Origin: a virus
Length of the DNA stretch: 42,760 nt
Strand: one strand, 5' to 3'
IMG/VR virus record: IMGVR_UViG_3300009788_000166
Location: 1-42,760 of that record
This document shows positions 24,860 through 32,350 of this stretch, one piece after another; position 1 is the first letter of the stretch; the number at the start of each line of letters is the position of its first letter. The notes under the pieces are model-generated. The model saw only the letters and a program-made list of their open reading frames with translations. It did no database searches and was not told the origin of the DNA. Made by a program: the position numbers and the translations under genes.

Positions 24860-25028
24860 GGGAAATCACAAGGTATACCGTACCGGGAAAGAATGTATAG
24901 AAAAGGGATGTAAACAACCGGCTGGAACTGCGTGGTGTGATCATTGGTGCTTTGATTGTAACGTGAAACGGATAGACAAAATCACTAAGCGGTTGGAGGA
25001 TATTGATGCTAACTGGTCAACGCCTTAA
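24831..25028 (+). CDS. Small zinc-finger protein
   Basis: A 65-residue product, start chosen at ATG 24831. Cysteines and a histidine are spaced as C-I-E-K-G-C ... W-C-D-H-W-C-F-D-C-N, consistent with a treble-clef or knuckle zinc site. A basic/helical tail (RIDKITKRLEDID) follows. Possibly nucleic-acid or protein binding. Embedded in a run of overlapping small genes. Confidence 0.6.
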   Translation: MLAYQNPDHEGNHKVYRTGKECIEKGCKQPAGTAWCDHWCFDCNVKRIDKITKRLEDIDANWSTP

Positions 25029-25398
25029 AGAAATTCAGGTACTCGAAGCGCTAGCGAGTAAAGGTCCATGGCGATGGGAGGGAAATGCGAAATATTGTGA
25101 TGTATATCTTGGTTCACGATTAAATACTGTGATGACGTTTGAGCGTTGGGGAATGAGAAGGGCAGCCCCGACATTCGTAGTTGATGGAATTATTACACAC
25201 TCCAAGCAATTAGTTCAATTTGAAGTGGGCGATCCAAATATCGTTGGGATTCATACAAAAGATCCTTCACGCTATCGAGGTGATATTTGTGGAATTGCAC
25301 ATCCTGATGCTCAATTCATTGCTGAGTCACGACAAATGGTTTCTGAACTATTACAGGAAGTTATAGACCTAAGGAGAAAACATGAAAGATTTGATTAG
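25006..25398 (+). CDS. Hypothetical protein
   Basis: A 130-residue product, ATG with GGAGG seven bases upstream (an adjacent TTG is less likely). The composition is Trp/Arg-rich at the front (GPWRWEGNAKYCDVYLG), and it ends in helices (FIAESRQMVSELLQEVIDL), resembling widespread small phage proteins that start L-x-x-L-A-x-x-G-P-W. Role unknown. Its end overlaps the next membrane protein. Confidence 0.65.
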   Translation: MLTGQRLKEIQVLEALASKGPWRWEGNAKYCDVYLGSRLNTVMTFERWGMRRAAPTFVVDGIITHSKQLVQFEVGDPNIVGIHTKDPSRYRGDICGIAHPDAQFIAESRQMVSELLQEVIDLRRKHERFD

Positions 25399-25573
25399 CG
25401 GTATTATCGCTGTGGTAATTATCTCTGCGTGTGTTTATGGCTGTGGTTTAGTGATGTATAACCTAGGTCATGATGCTGCGACAGAAGAGTGGCGTCAATT
25501 TGTCATTGACATTGACGCGGCTCATTGGGTCGCTGATGAAAAGACTGGCGAAGTGAAGTTAGTCTTGAAATGA
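25382..25573 (+). CDS. Small membrane protein
   Basis: A 63-residue product with an excellent AAGGAG site. A hydrophobic segment GIIAVVIISACVYGCGLVM (about 7-25) acts as a membrane anchor or uncleaved signal, followed by a polar domain. Function unknown. Coupled by ATGA to the next gene. Confidence 0.65.
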   Translation: MKDLISGIIAVVIISACVYGCGLVMYNLGHDAATEEWRQFVIDIDAAHWVADEKTGEVKLVLK

Positions 25574-25824
25574 TTTGGACTCAATACTATGCTGCAAAGG
25601 GAAGGGAGGTTTGGCACTTGTTTGATCCGAGCAAATACCAGAGCAAAAAACTCTCACTTTGTAAGCGTGCAGTATTTCGACCGAAGTCGAGAAATGGTTA
25701 TACCCCCGGTGATCATGCTGAATTTATCACACATGGTCGTTTTGTTAACTCCGGTCGAATTCCACAGCCATTATGTTATCATTGTCTTCTATATTGTGAA
25801 TTCAAAGACCGGAGATTTCAATGA
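25570..25824 (+). CDS. Hypothetical protein with cysteines
   Basis: An 84-residue product beginning IWTQYYAAKGREVWHLFDPS, with an internal LCKRAVF and a terminal P-L-C-Y-H-C-L-L-Y-C-E. The Cys/His cluster suggests zinc binding. Family unknown. ATGA coupling on both sides. Confidence 0.6.
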   Translation: MIWTQYYAAKGREVWHLFDPSKYQSKKLSLCKRAVFRPKSRNGYTPGDHAEFITHGRFVNSGRIPQPLCYHCLLYCEFKDRRFQ

Positions 25825-25994
25825 CACCGATTAAAATCAAGGTTCGTAAATCGTTAGGGCACATGTGGTTTGTCACAGTGACAGTTGATGACATTATTGT
25901 TTTCAGTACAATGAGAAAAACGAATTGTCAAGCTGAAAAAGCGGCTTATAACTGGATTGCGTCTATTGATGAAAGGAATATCATCAATGTCTAA
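25821..25994 (+). CDS. Hypothetical small protein (57 aa)
   Basis: A 57-residue product between two coupled genes: ATGA overlap at its start, eight-base overlap at its end. It has two to three strands (IKIKVRKSLGHMWFVTVTVDD) and an amphipathic helix at the end, suggesting a small ferredoxin-like or double-stranded-RNA-binding-like fold. No assignment is possible. Confidence 0.6.
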   Translation: MTPIKIKVRKSLGHMWFVTVTVDDIIVFSTMRKTNCQAEKAAYNWIASIDERNIINV

Positions 25995-26358
25995 TTACGG
26001 TATGGAACTTATACTTGATCTTCATGAATGTGATTCGAGTACGTTTACAAGGGAAAGCATTAAGGGATTTTGTATAGAGTTATGCGACTTGATCAATATG
26101 GAAAGATGTGATTTGCATTTTTGGGATGATATGTTTGTACCAGAGAATGAAAAGCAAACACACCCAAAAACAAAAGGGACTAGTGCAATTCAATTTATCA
26201 TCACTAGTTCAATTGTAATTCACGCTCTTGATTTGTTAAATGCGGTATATGTAAATATTTTTTCGTGTAAAGATTTTGACGCTCTTGAAGCCGCTGAATT
26301 TACCGCAAAATGGTTTGAGTCAAAGGAATTTACAACTATAGTGGTGGCGAAAAAATGA
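25987..26358 (+). CDS. AdoMet-decarboxylase-like protein (SpeD/SpeH-related)
   Basis: A 123-residue protein that resembles prokaryotic S-adenosylmethionine decarboxylase along its length. ELILDLHECDSSTFTRESIK matches the H-L-x-x-D-x-x-x-C-D start. The central TSAIQFIITSSIVIHALDLL corresponds to the strand bearing the self-processing serine (usual context E-S-H-x-x-x-H), here T-S-S-I-V-I-H at 73-79. AVYVNIFSCKDFDALEAAEF corresponds to the V-D-x-F-T-C-G segment with Cys94. The enzyme makes decarboxylated AdoMet for polyamine synthesis; the glutamate before serine is missing, so autocleavage to a pyruvoyl enzyme is uncertain. Some phage members cleave AdoMet as an anti-restriction activity, so that role is also possible. 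Confidence 0.7.
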   Translation: MSNYGMELILDLHECDSSTFTRESIKGFCIELCDLINMERCDLHFWDDMFVPENEKQTHPKTKGTSAIQFIITSSIVIHALDLLNAVYVNIFSCKDFDALEAAEFTAKWFESKEFTTIVVAKK

Positions 26359-26582
26359 GAAAAGAAGTTAAGCGTTTTGCAAATGACATGGAGAAGACAC
26401 TTCGTATTCATGACAAAACCAAATCACATTGGTCAAATGCAACTAGAACTTATCTCTTAGGCAAATTAAGAGACGAAGTTGAAGAACTCGACAATGCAAT
26501 TGCATTGAGAGGCAATCAAGATATTAGAGCCGAAGCAATTGACGTCGCGAACTTCGCAATGATGATTTGGGATAACGCATGA
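26355..26582 (+). CDS. MazG-like small NTP pyrophosphohydrolase
   Basis: A 75-residue all-alpha protein. G-K-L-R-D-E-V-E-E-L-D-N-A-I-A followed by E-A-I-D-V-A-N-F matches the E-x-x-E ... E-x-x-D metal-binding motifs of the MazG/all-alpha NTPase family. These enzymes hydrolyse NTPs or dNTPs to monophosphates. The protein is shorter than full MazG. Coupled by ATGA to both neighbours. Confidence 0.75.
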   Translation: MRKEVKRFANDMEKTLRIHDKTKSHWSNATRTYLLGKLRDEVEELDNAIALRGNQDIRAEAIDVANFAMMIWDNA

Positions 26583-26758
26583 AAATTGATGAAATCAAAT
26601 GTCCGAAGTGTGATATGTTACAGGAATTCGATGACGGTTATGAAGGTCTCGTAACTTATTGGGGTGAGGATGGTTATCCTGTTGAAATCTGGTGTAGTAA
26701 TTGCGACCACATATTCAAGGTACAAGAACAGGTTATACGAACTTATGAATATAAGTGA
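26579..26758 (+). CDS. Zinc-ribbon protein (59 aa)
   Basis: A 59-residue product with paired motifs C-P-K-C (about 8-11) and C-S-N-C (about 39-42), a zinc ribbon. The spacer is acidic and aromatic. It starts by ATGA overlap with the MazG-like gene, which supports the start. Likely a small nucleic-acid or protein adaptor. Confidence 0.65.
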   Translation: MKIDEIKCPKCDMLQEFDDGYEGLVTYWGEDGYPVEIWCSNCDHIFKVQEQVIRTYEYK

Positions 26759-26930
26759 CAAGCAGCTGGCATATGAATTCGCAAGGCAAGTCTACTTGTG
26801 TAGTGGTCTTGGGCAAAAGCAGCAAGAGGAATTACTCGCGAACGCATGGAAAACTCACATGCGGTGGACGTGTGAAGATTGCGATAAATCATATACCTTT
26901 GGAAAAGGGCATGTCTGTAACAAAGTGTAA
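26745..26930 (+). CDS. Small protein with C-terminal zinc knuckle
   Basis: A 61-residue product. An N-terminal helical half (DKQLAYEFARQVYLCSGLGQ) is followed by W-T-C-E-D-C-D-K-S-Y-T-F-G-K-G-H-V-C, a C-x-x-C ... H-x-C knuckle. The start at 26745 overlaps the zinc-ribbon gene by 14 bases. Confidence 0.55.
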   Translation: MNISDKQLAYEFARQVYLCSGLGQKQQEELLANAWKTHMRWTCEDCDKSYTFGKGHVCNKV

Positions 26931-27138
26931 ACGTTGTGAGCTAATGGATATTTGGTGGAGTATACCTGATCAAAGTGTTTTACCCTCAACATCCGCGCTC
27001 GCTAGTCTTGATCGAATCAATCGATACGTGGATCATTGTATTATCTCTCTTGATTATCAACTGGAAGCATTGGCTGATGATTTCAAAGAGATACAAGTTG
27101 AAATTGATTTTCTTGATAAATCGATAGGATGTATATGA
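26911..27138 (+). CDS. Hypothetical protein with C-x-x-C start
   Basis: A 75-residue product from ATG 26911. It begins with K-C-K-R-C-E-L and then forms long helices with leucine/isoleucine periodicity (YQLEALADDFKEIQVEIDFL), likely a coiled coil. One C-x-x-C pair alone would need a dimer to bind zinc. ATGA coupling to the next gene. Confidence 0.55.
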   Translation: MSVTKCKRCELMDIWWSIPDQSVLPSTSALASLDRINRYVDHCIISLDYQLEALADDFKEIQVEIDFLDKSIGCI

Positions 27139-27494
27139 TACAAATTAAACAAACTCGATTCGCTGATAAGGGTAATTGCTACCAAGCTTGTTTAGCATCT
27201 CTTCTTGAATTGCCACTTGAACAAGTACCTGATTTTTGTAATGAGTTTCGTTCTACTTGGCTTATGGAAGTTCAAATCTGGTTAGGTGGTTTATATGATC
27301 TTGGTCTTTTACATGTAGCTCCTGCTGACACCCAAGTTATCCCACCAAATACATATCATATAATTACTGGTATGAGTGATCGAGGTCGTATGCACAGTGT
27401 CATTGGCAAAGATCGTAAGATGGTTTTTGATCCACATCCTAATGGCACGGGTTTAATTAAAGTAGAGGTCTTTGAATTTTTAGTGAGGTTATGA
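27135..27494 (+). CDS. Papain/C39-like cysteine hydrolase candidate
   Basis: A 119-residue protein. The motif KGNCYQACLASLLELPLEQV places a Cys15 at the start of a helix, H87 lies in RMHSVIG and D99 in VFDPHPN, the Cys-His-Asp order of papain-like and C39-like folds. Related small phage and bacterial proteins have this layout, but their activities are mostly unknown. The ATG at 27135 has AGGA in the correct position and is used rather than 27129. Could be a peptidase or a transglutaminase-like enzyme. Confidence 0.55.
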   Translation: MIQIKQTRFADKGNCYQACLASLLELPLEQVPDFCNEFRSTWLMEVQIWLGGLYDLGLLHVAPADTQVIPPNTYHIITGMSDRGRMHSVIGKDRKMVFDPHPNGTGLIKVEVFEFLVRL

Positions 27495-27495
27495 G

Positions 27496-27738
27496 ATGAG
27501 AAAATTCAGACAAAAGTCTGTTATCGTTGAGGCTACCCAAATAGACTCAGAGTCATTTTCATATAGTCAACGTATCCAGGGATTTTTTTATAACCTACGG
27601 GATTTGACTATAACGTTTCATACTCCAAATGGAATGGTGAAATGTCGGATTGGGGATTGGATCGTTAAAGGACCTGATGGGGGGTATACCCGCTGTTTTG
27701 CTAAATCATTTTTAATGGCTTATGAGGAAGTTCAATGA
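27496..27738 (+). CDS. Small phage protein, KxxVVxEAxQ family
   Basis: An 80-residue product starting M-R-K-F-R-Q-K-S-V-I-V-E-A-T-Q and ending G-D-W-I-V-K-G-P-D-G-G-Y ... F-x-x-x-Y-E, a pattern common in small phage proteins of unknown function (beta-rich, G-D-W-I-[IV]-[KR]-G). Coupled by ATGA to the next gene. Confidence 0.75.
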   Translation: MRKFRQKSVIVEATQIDSESFSYSQRIQGFFYNLRDLTITFHTPNGMVKCRIGDWIVKGPDGGYTRCFAKSFLMAYEEVQ

Positions 27739-28310
27739 ATGTACTTGATAAACTACTTGACGACTTCGATACCGTTGAGCGTGAACATCGATTGATCTAT
27801 GAGACCATATTAGAGTGTCAAGCTTTTGCCATAAAGAATTCCAATGAGGATGTTGTCGATATGTGCTTTACACTTAAGAACATGTCGAAATACTGCGACG
27901 ACTTACGAAAGGAAATGAATCGTGTTCGTGAGTCACTTGAACGAATTGTTTGTTTGCGGTGGACACAGGATTCACTGAACCAAGACATTAGTGATGTTGA
28001 AGTGACAATCACTGGCAAAATCGCAACCGCAGTTCCCACAATTAAAACGATGACTTCACTTCCACATAAGGATAAGAACCCTGAAGCGTATGTTGCTTTT
28101 ATGAAAAGGATTGGTGTCAGTAGTGTGGCATTAAGTGAAGGCTTAACAATACCGCATTGGCCGTCAGTTGTTGGATATATCACCGCTTTAGCCGAGAAAG
28201 GAGAGCCATTACCAAAAGAGCTCGACGTGAGTAGTTCATACCCAATTTATAGTCTAGTAATAAGAAAGGTCAAAGATGGCAAGAAAAAAGAAACCGATCG
28301 TAAGGATTAA
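27735..28310 (+). CDS. Hypothetical replication-region protein
   Basis: A 191-residue protein. The first 90 residues are helical and charged. The middle (SLPHKDKNPEAYVAFMKRIGV, then GLTIPHWPSVVGYITALAEKGEPLP) is soluble and mixed. It overlaps the SSB-like gene by 35 bases, so both are probably expressed together in replication. Family unknown. Confidence 0.7.
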   Translation: MNVLDKLLDDFDTVEREHRLIYETILECQAFAIKNSNEDVVDMCFTLKNMSKYCDDLRKEMNRVRESLERIVCLRWTQDSLNQDISDVEVTITGKIATAVPTIKTMTSLPHKDKNPEAYVAFMKRIGVSSVALSEGLTIPHWPSVVGYITALAEKGEPLPKELDVSSSYPIYSLVIRKVKDGKKKETDRKD

Positions 28311-29082
28311 CAAAGCGGCTCAACTCCCTTCGTTTATGAAAAATGAAGAACCAGTTGGGATGGAACAACTTAGAACGTATATGATTCCGCCACGATTGAA
28401 GATCGTGCAAAAGCAAGCGAGTGAAGAATTGCTTGCGGAATTTGGTATTGGTGACGTTATTGTGTCGCCAATGAATCACTTAGTTTCTGAAATGGAAACC
28501 TCTAGCAAAGGTCAGCCAACTGGGGATTCGGATGGTTTTAATTTCATACCGATTTTCTTCTTCCCTGAATGGTGCGTGTGGAATGATTACAAATTGAGAG
28601 GTTCAGCGCCGACAATTCTGGAGCGCTCCCTTGATCCGATGTCTGAAGTTGCCCTTTGTGCGAAGAATCCGTCAACTCGAATCAAGCAACATCCAGACAG
28701 TAAAGATTTGAAAATTCGTTATGTGGAGCATTTGAATTTCATCATCCACATTCCGGGTCTTGATGATTATCCAATTATGTCATTCGCTAAGGGTGGTCAT
28801 TCTCGAGGCAGTTCGTTTTGTGCGCTTGCACGTCAACGAAAAGCGCCATTATTTGGTTGTGTATTTCATGCTCGTCAAAAACAACTGACAAATGAAGGAG
28901 GGTCATGGTGGGTTCTTGATATCCAAAATCCCGAAGATAGTCAATGGGTGGAGGATAAAGAAAAATTCGCTGAATTCAAAAAGATGCATGAAGAGTGCAA
29001 AAAGGCACATGTAAATTCTCTCATTACCCCATCTTATGATGACGATGACGAGTCGCCAGCACCCGAATCTAACGAGTACTAA
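28276..29082 (+). CDS. Putative single-stranded DNA-binding protein
   Basis: A 268-residue protein directly before the primase-helicase. It has a basic N-terminus (ARKKKPIVRINK), a beta-rich central part with many aromatic residues (FNFIPIFFFPEWCVWNDYKL; HLNFIIHIPGLDDYPIMSF), and an acidic C-terminal tail (YDDDDESPAPESNEY). A basic/aromatic core plus acidic tail is the usual design of phage SSB proteins, whose tails contact polymerase and helicase. There is no recognisable OB-fold signature by eye. Confidence 0.55.
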   Translation: MARKKKPIVRINKAAQLPSFMKNEEPVGMEQLRTYMIPPRLKIVQKQASEELLAEFGIGDVIVSPMNHLVSEMETSSKGQPTGDSDGFNFIPIFFFPEWCVWNDYKLRGSAPTILERSLDPMSEVALCAKNPSTRIKQHPDSKDLKIRYVEHLNFIIHIPGLDDYPIMSFAKGGHSRGSSFCALARQRKAPLFGCVFHARQKQLTNEGGSWWVLDIQNPEDSQWVEDKEKFAEFKKMHEECKKAHVNSLITPSYDDDDESPAPESNEY

Positions 29083-31929
29083 ATGGATTTGAGCTCGATC
29101 AGCGCCCTTGCTGAATTTGAACGGCTTGGGTTATCATACGAAGCAGTAGGTGACACGGAAGTCAAATGCAAATGTCCTTTTCATGAGGACACGATACCCT
29201 CCTGCAGCATCAACATTCTAAAAAACGTATTCAAATGTCACACAGCGGGTTGTGGAGCTGCTGGTGATATCATTAGTTTTATCGCAGGGGTTCTTAAGAC
29301 TACACGAAGTGTTGTTTTTGCGGACCTCAAACGTACTTATGATTTATCAGCCCCTAAGTCGATTAGCTTAGAGACTGTTGAAAAGTACCATGAAGCAATT
29401 TGGAATCATAAGCCACTACTCTCTGAATTACGAAAACGGTGTGTCACTGATGATACCATTAAAACGCATCGTCTTGGGGTATTTCGAGGTCGTATTACAA
29501 TTCCAGTATTTGATAGCGAAGGTCGATGTATAAATATCCGAAGGTATTTGCCAGGAGCTCTCAATACTGGAAAAATGAGAAACATAAAAGGGTATGGGAC
29601 GAATGCCTTATACCCAATTGGGCAACTCGAATATCCTGAAATTTTGGTTTGTGGTGGCGAGGTAAAAGCCCTTGTCGCCTCAAGCCTTTTGAATGAACAT
29701 AATATCGGGGCCATTAGTACAACAGCCGGAGAAGGCAGTTGGCATCCTGATTTTAATTCCCACTTCGTCGATAAAAAAGTGTATGTCTGTTTTGACATTG
29801 ATTCAGCTGGGATTAAAGCCGCGAATAAGATTTGCTGTTTGTTATATGTTAAGTGTGAATGGGTTGGTAACTTATCTCTCCCTCTGGACTTTGAAAAATA
29901 TCCACATGGGGATATCAATGATTGGGTTGCAGAGGGGGGAGATGCTAATGAACTTCTGAGACTTTTCAAAGCCACTGCGAAATGGGAACCACAAGCCGTT
30001 ATTGAAATTGATACTTCAGAAGCAATTGATGTTGAATTAACCGATTCGGTTGCGGCTGAAAATGTAGGCAAGCTCATCAATGTTGAAGCAATGATAACTG
30101 CCATGGATGAGTCACCTTATGTAATACCTAAAAAGGTAATGGCAATGTGTGGGAGGAATCAACCATGCTGTGATGAATGTCCAATTTATCTTATTCCACG
30201 AAATGACGATAACCAGTGTGAAGCGATTATCCTTGCAAATTCCCCATCGATTTTAGATATGATTGAATCACCAAAGCGACTACAGCATGGCATTATCCTT
30301 GAAGCCCTTAAAATACCACCATGTAAAGACGTTAAATTTGAAGCAATTGAATATCACAATGTAGAAGATTTGAGACTCAGCACTCGATTAGAAATTTCCA
30401 ATGTAGCTTCAAACCATATGATTCAGCAAGCGATGTATGTTGGTCGAGGGATTGCTCTCAATGAGAATTACGAAATGAAAGGAAGGATGTATCCACATCC
30501 AAAAACTCAACAATCCGTTTTACTCATCACTGAAAAGAAACCAGTCTCGGATACTTTGACAAATTACAAACCAACTCCCGAAGCACTTCAGGCATTAGAA
30601 ATTTTTAATCCGAAGCGTTGGGCAGAAAAGGAGTTGCAAGAAAAACTCGATGAGATATACTTTGACCTGGAGGAGAATGTAACAAAGATTTTTATGAGGC
30701 GACAGTTGCATGTCGTTCTTGATCTTGGCTGGCATAGTGTTTTGTTAATTGATTATGAAAATAAGCCAGTAAAAGGGTGGACTGAGATTTTGGTTCTTGG
30801 TGATAGTGCTCAAGGCAAATCAGAAACGACTCTCAAATTGATGGATCATTACGGCCTAGGCGAAAAGGTCGAAATGAAAAATGCTACTGTTGCTGGATTA
30901 CTAGGCGGGTTGCACCAATTAGGAAATCGATGGTTCGTTTCATGGGGAACAATACCGACACACGATCGTCGCTTAGTGATCCTTGAGGAGTTGAAAGGAG
31001 CACACCCGAAGTTAATCGCAAAGCTCACTGACATGCGTTCGTCAGGAATTGCTGAGATTCCAAAAATTCAAAGGCGGAAAACTCATGCCCGTACCCGCTT
31101 AATTGCTTTATCAAATCCAAGATCAGACAGACCAATTTCTGCTTACAACTTTGGGATTGAAGCAGTGAAAGAATTGATTGGCAATCTTGAAGACATCCGC
31201 CGTTTTGATTTGATCATAATGCTGTCCGCGGATGATGTTGATTCAAAAATTATCAATGAACCCAGGTCATTGCGAACTCGTCCACCTCATGTTTATACGA
31301 ATCAACTTTGCAAGGAATGTGTGCTATGGGCGTGGACAAGAAAATCCGACCAGGTTGAAATAGACGACGAAGTAATGTCACTCCTTTTAGAAGAAGCAAC
31401 GAAACTTTGTGATACATTTACAGAAGAAATTCCAATCGTCGACAAGGGGAGTATTCGGCTGAAAGTCTTAAGGCTCTCAACAGCTCTCGCTTGTCGAACT
31501 TTCTCTCACAAAAACTACGAAATCGTAGTAGTGCGACGATGCCATGTCTTATATATTGTCAACTTACTTAGAGACATCTATTCGTCAAAAGCTTTTGGGT
31601 ATGGAGAATACTCTCGTATGACGAAGTCTATGACACAGTTGATTAACGTAGACCTCATTAAGCAAAAAATCATTCAAACCCCATTTCCCTCTGATATGAT
31701 CAGACAAATGCTCCATAGCGAGAATATCGAATTGCGAGATATTTGTGATTGGTGTGCATGGGGGATGGAAGATGCTGCCGAGTTGTTGTCACTCTTAGTG
31801 AGAAAACACGCGTTGAAACGTGTCAAAAATGCGTATCAAAAAACTCCGCAATTCATTGAGTTGCTAAAGCAGATTGAAGGAACGGCGGAACAAAGACCAG
31901 AGTTTATAGGAGAAAGTGATGAATTCTAA
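29083..31929 (+). CDS. Primase (CHC2-TOPRIM) fused to MCM-like AAA+ helicase
   Basis: A 948-residue fusion. The N-terminus has a CHC2 zinc finger (C31, H34, C52, C57) for template binding. A TOPRIM domain follows, with L-V-C-G-G-E-V-K-A near 186 and CFDIDSAG near 236, which synthesises primers. A second cysteine cluster (C-G-R-N-Q-P-C-C-D-E-C) lies near 360-370. The C-terminal half is AAA+: Walker A GDSAQGKS at about 574-581, an acidic box LVILEEL at about 631-637, sensor 1 LIALSNPR near 674, and a D-I-R-R-F-D-L-I-I-M-L segment like the MCM arginine-finger motif. It would unwind and prime the fork for the family A polymerase. MCM-type helicases are unusual in phages. Confidence 0.85.
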   Translation: MDLSSISALAEFERLGLSYEAVGDTEVKCKCPFHEDTIPSCSINILKNVFKCHTAGCGAAGDIISFIAGVLKTTRSVVFADLKRTYDLSAPKSISLETVEKYHEAIWNHKPLLSELRKRCVTDDTIKTHRLGVFRGRITIPVFDSEGRCINIRRYLPGALNTGKMRNIKGYGTNALYPIGQLEYPEILVCGGEVKALVASSLLNEHNIGAISTTAGEGSWHPDFNSHFVDKKVYVCFDIDSAGIKAANKICCLLYVKCEWVGNLSLPLDFEKYPHGDINDWVAEGGDANELLRLFKATAKWEPQAVIEIDTSEAIDVELTDSVAAENVGKLINVEAMITAMDESPYVIPKKVMAMCGRNQPCCDECPIYLIPRNDDNQCEAIILANSPSILDMIESPKRLQHGIILEALKIPPCKDVKFEAIEYHNVEDLRLSTRLEISNVASNHMIQQAMYVGRGIALNENYEMKGRMYPHPKTQQSVLLITEKKPVSDTLTNYKPTPEALQALEIFNPKRWAEKELQEKLDEIYFDLEENVTKIFMRRQLHVVLDLGWHSVLLIDYENKPVKGWTEILVLGDSAQGKSETTLKLMDHYGLGEKVEMKNATVAGLLGGLHQLGNRWFVSWGTIPTHDRRLVILEELKGAHPKLIAKLTDMRSSGIAEIPKIQRRKTHARTRLIALSNPRSDRPISAYNFGIEAVKELIGNLEDIRRFDLIIMLSADDVDSKIINEPRSLRTRPPHVYTNQLCKECVLWAWTRKSDQVEIDDEVMSLLLEEATKLCDTFTEEIPIVDKGSIRLKVLRLSTALACRTFSHKNYEIVVVRRCHVLYIVNLLRDIYSSKAFGYGEYSRMTKSMTQLINVDLIKQKIIQTPFPSDMIRQMLHSENIELRDICDWCAWGMEDAAELLSLLVRKHALKRVKNAYQKTPQFIELLKQIEGTAEQRPEFIGESDEF

Positions 31930-32350
31930 AGTCAAGGCTTTTATGGAAAAACACGGACATGACATCAATGTGACACTACCGTGTTCCTATCAGCACCATT
32001 TGCATACGACCTCTAAGGTATTAAAAGATTGGTCAAGGCTAATGGAAAAGCAACTTCCTAATAATGACCCAAGAATAATGTGTGCACATTTAATGTGTGA
32101 GGAACTTGGGGAAGTCCTTGAAGCGATGTGGAAAGGTGATGAGCTGTTGTTACTGGATGGACTTGCCGATTTACTTTATGTCGTATTTGGAGTAGCGGTT
32201 ACGTTTGGGTTGCCTATTGAAAAGGCATTCGATGAGATACACCAATCAAATATGACAAAAGAAGTTCATCCCAATGACCCCCGTTGTCGTATCAAAGGTG
32301 ACAGTTATATAGCACCGAATTTGCAAAGGATTCTCGATGAAAACTATTGA
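31919..32350 (+). CDS. MazG-like nucleotide pyrophosphohydrolase
   Basis: A 143-residue protein. LMCEELGEVLEAMWKGDELL and LDGLADLLYVVFGVAVTFGL match the E-E-x-x-E ... D-x-x-D motifs of PRA-PH/MazG-like phage proteins, which hydrolyse dNTPs. ATG 31919 has GGAG about nine bases upstream and replaces a GTG three bases before. Together with thymidylate synthase and dCMP deaminase it would tune dNTP pools. Confidence 0.75.
   Translation: MNSKVKAFMEKHGHDINVTLPCSYQHHLHTTSKVLKDWSRLMEKQLPNNDPRIMCAHLMCEELGEVLEAMWKGDELLLLDGLADLLYVVFGVAVTFGLPIEKAFDEIHQSNMTKEVHPNDPRCRIKGDSYIAPNLQRILDENY

Noticed and set aside
29406-30104. Long minus-strand frame opposite the primase
   Set aside because: Antisense to the well-supported primase/TOPRIM coding sequence, with no family features.
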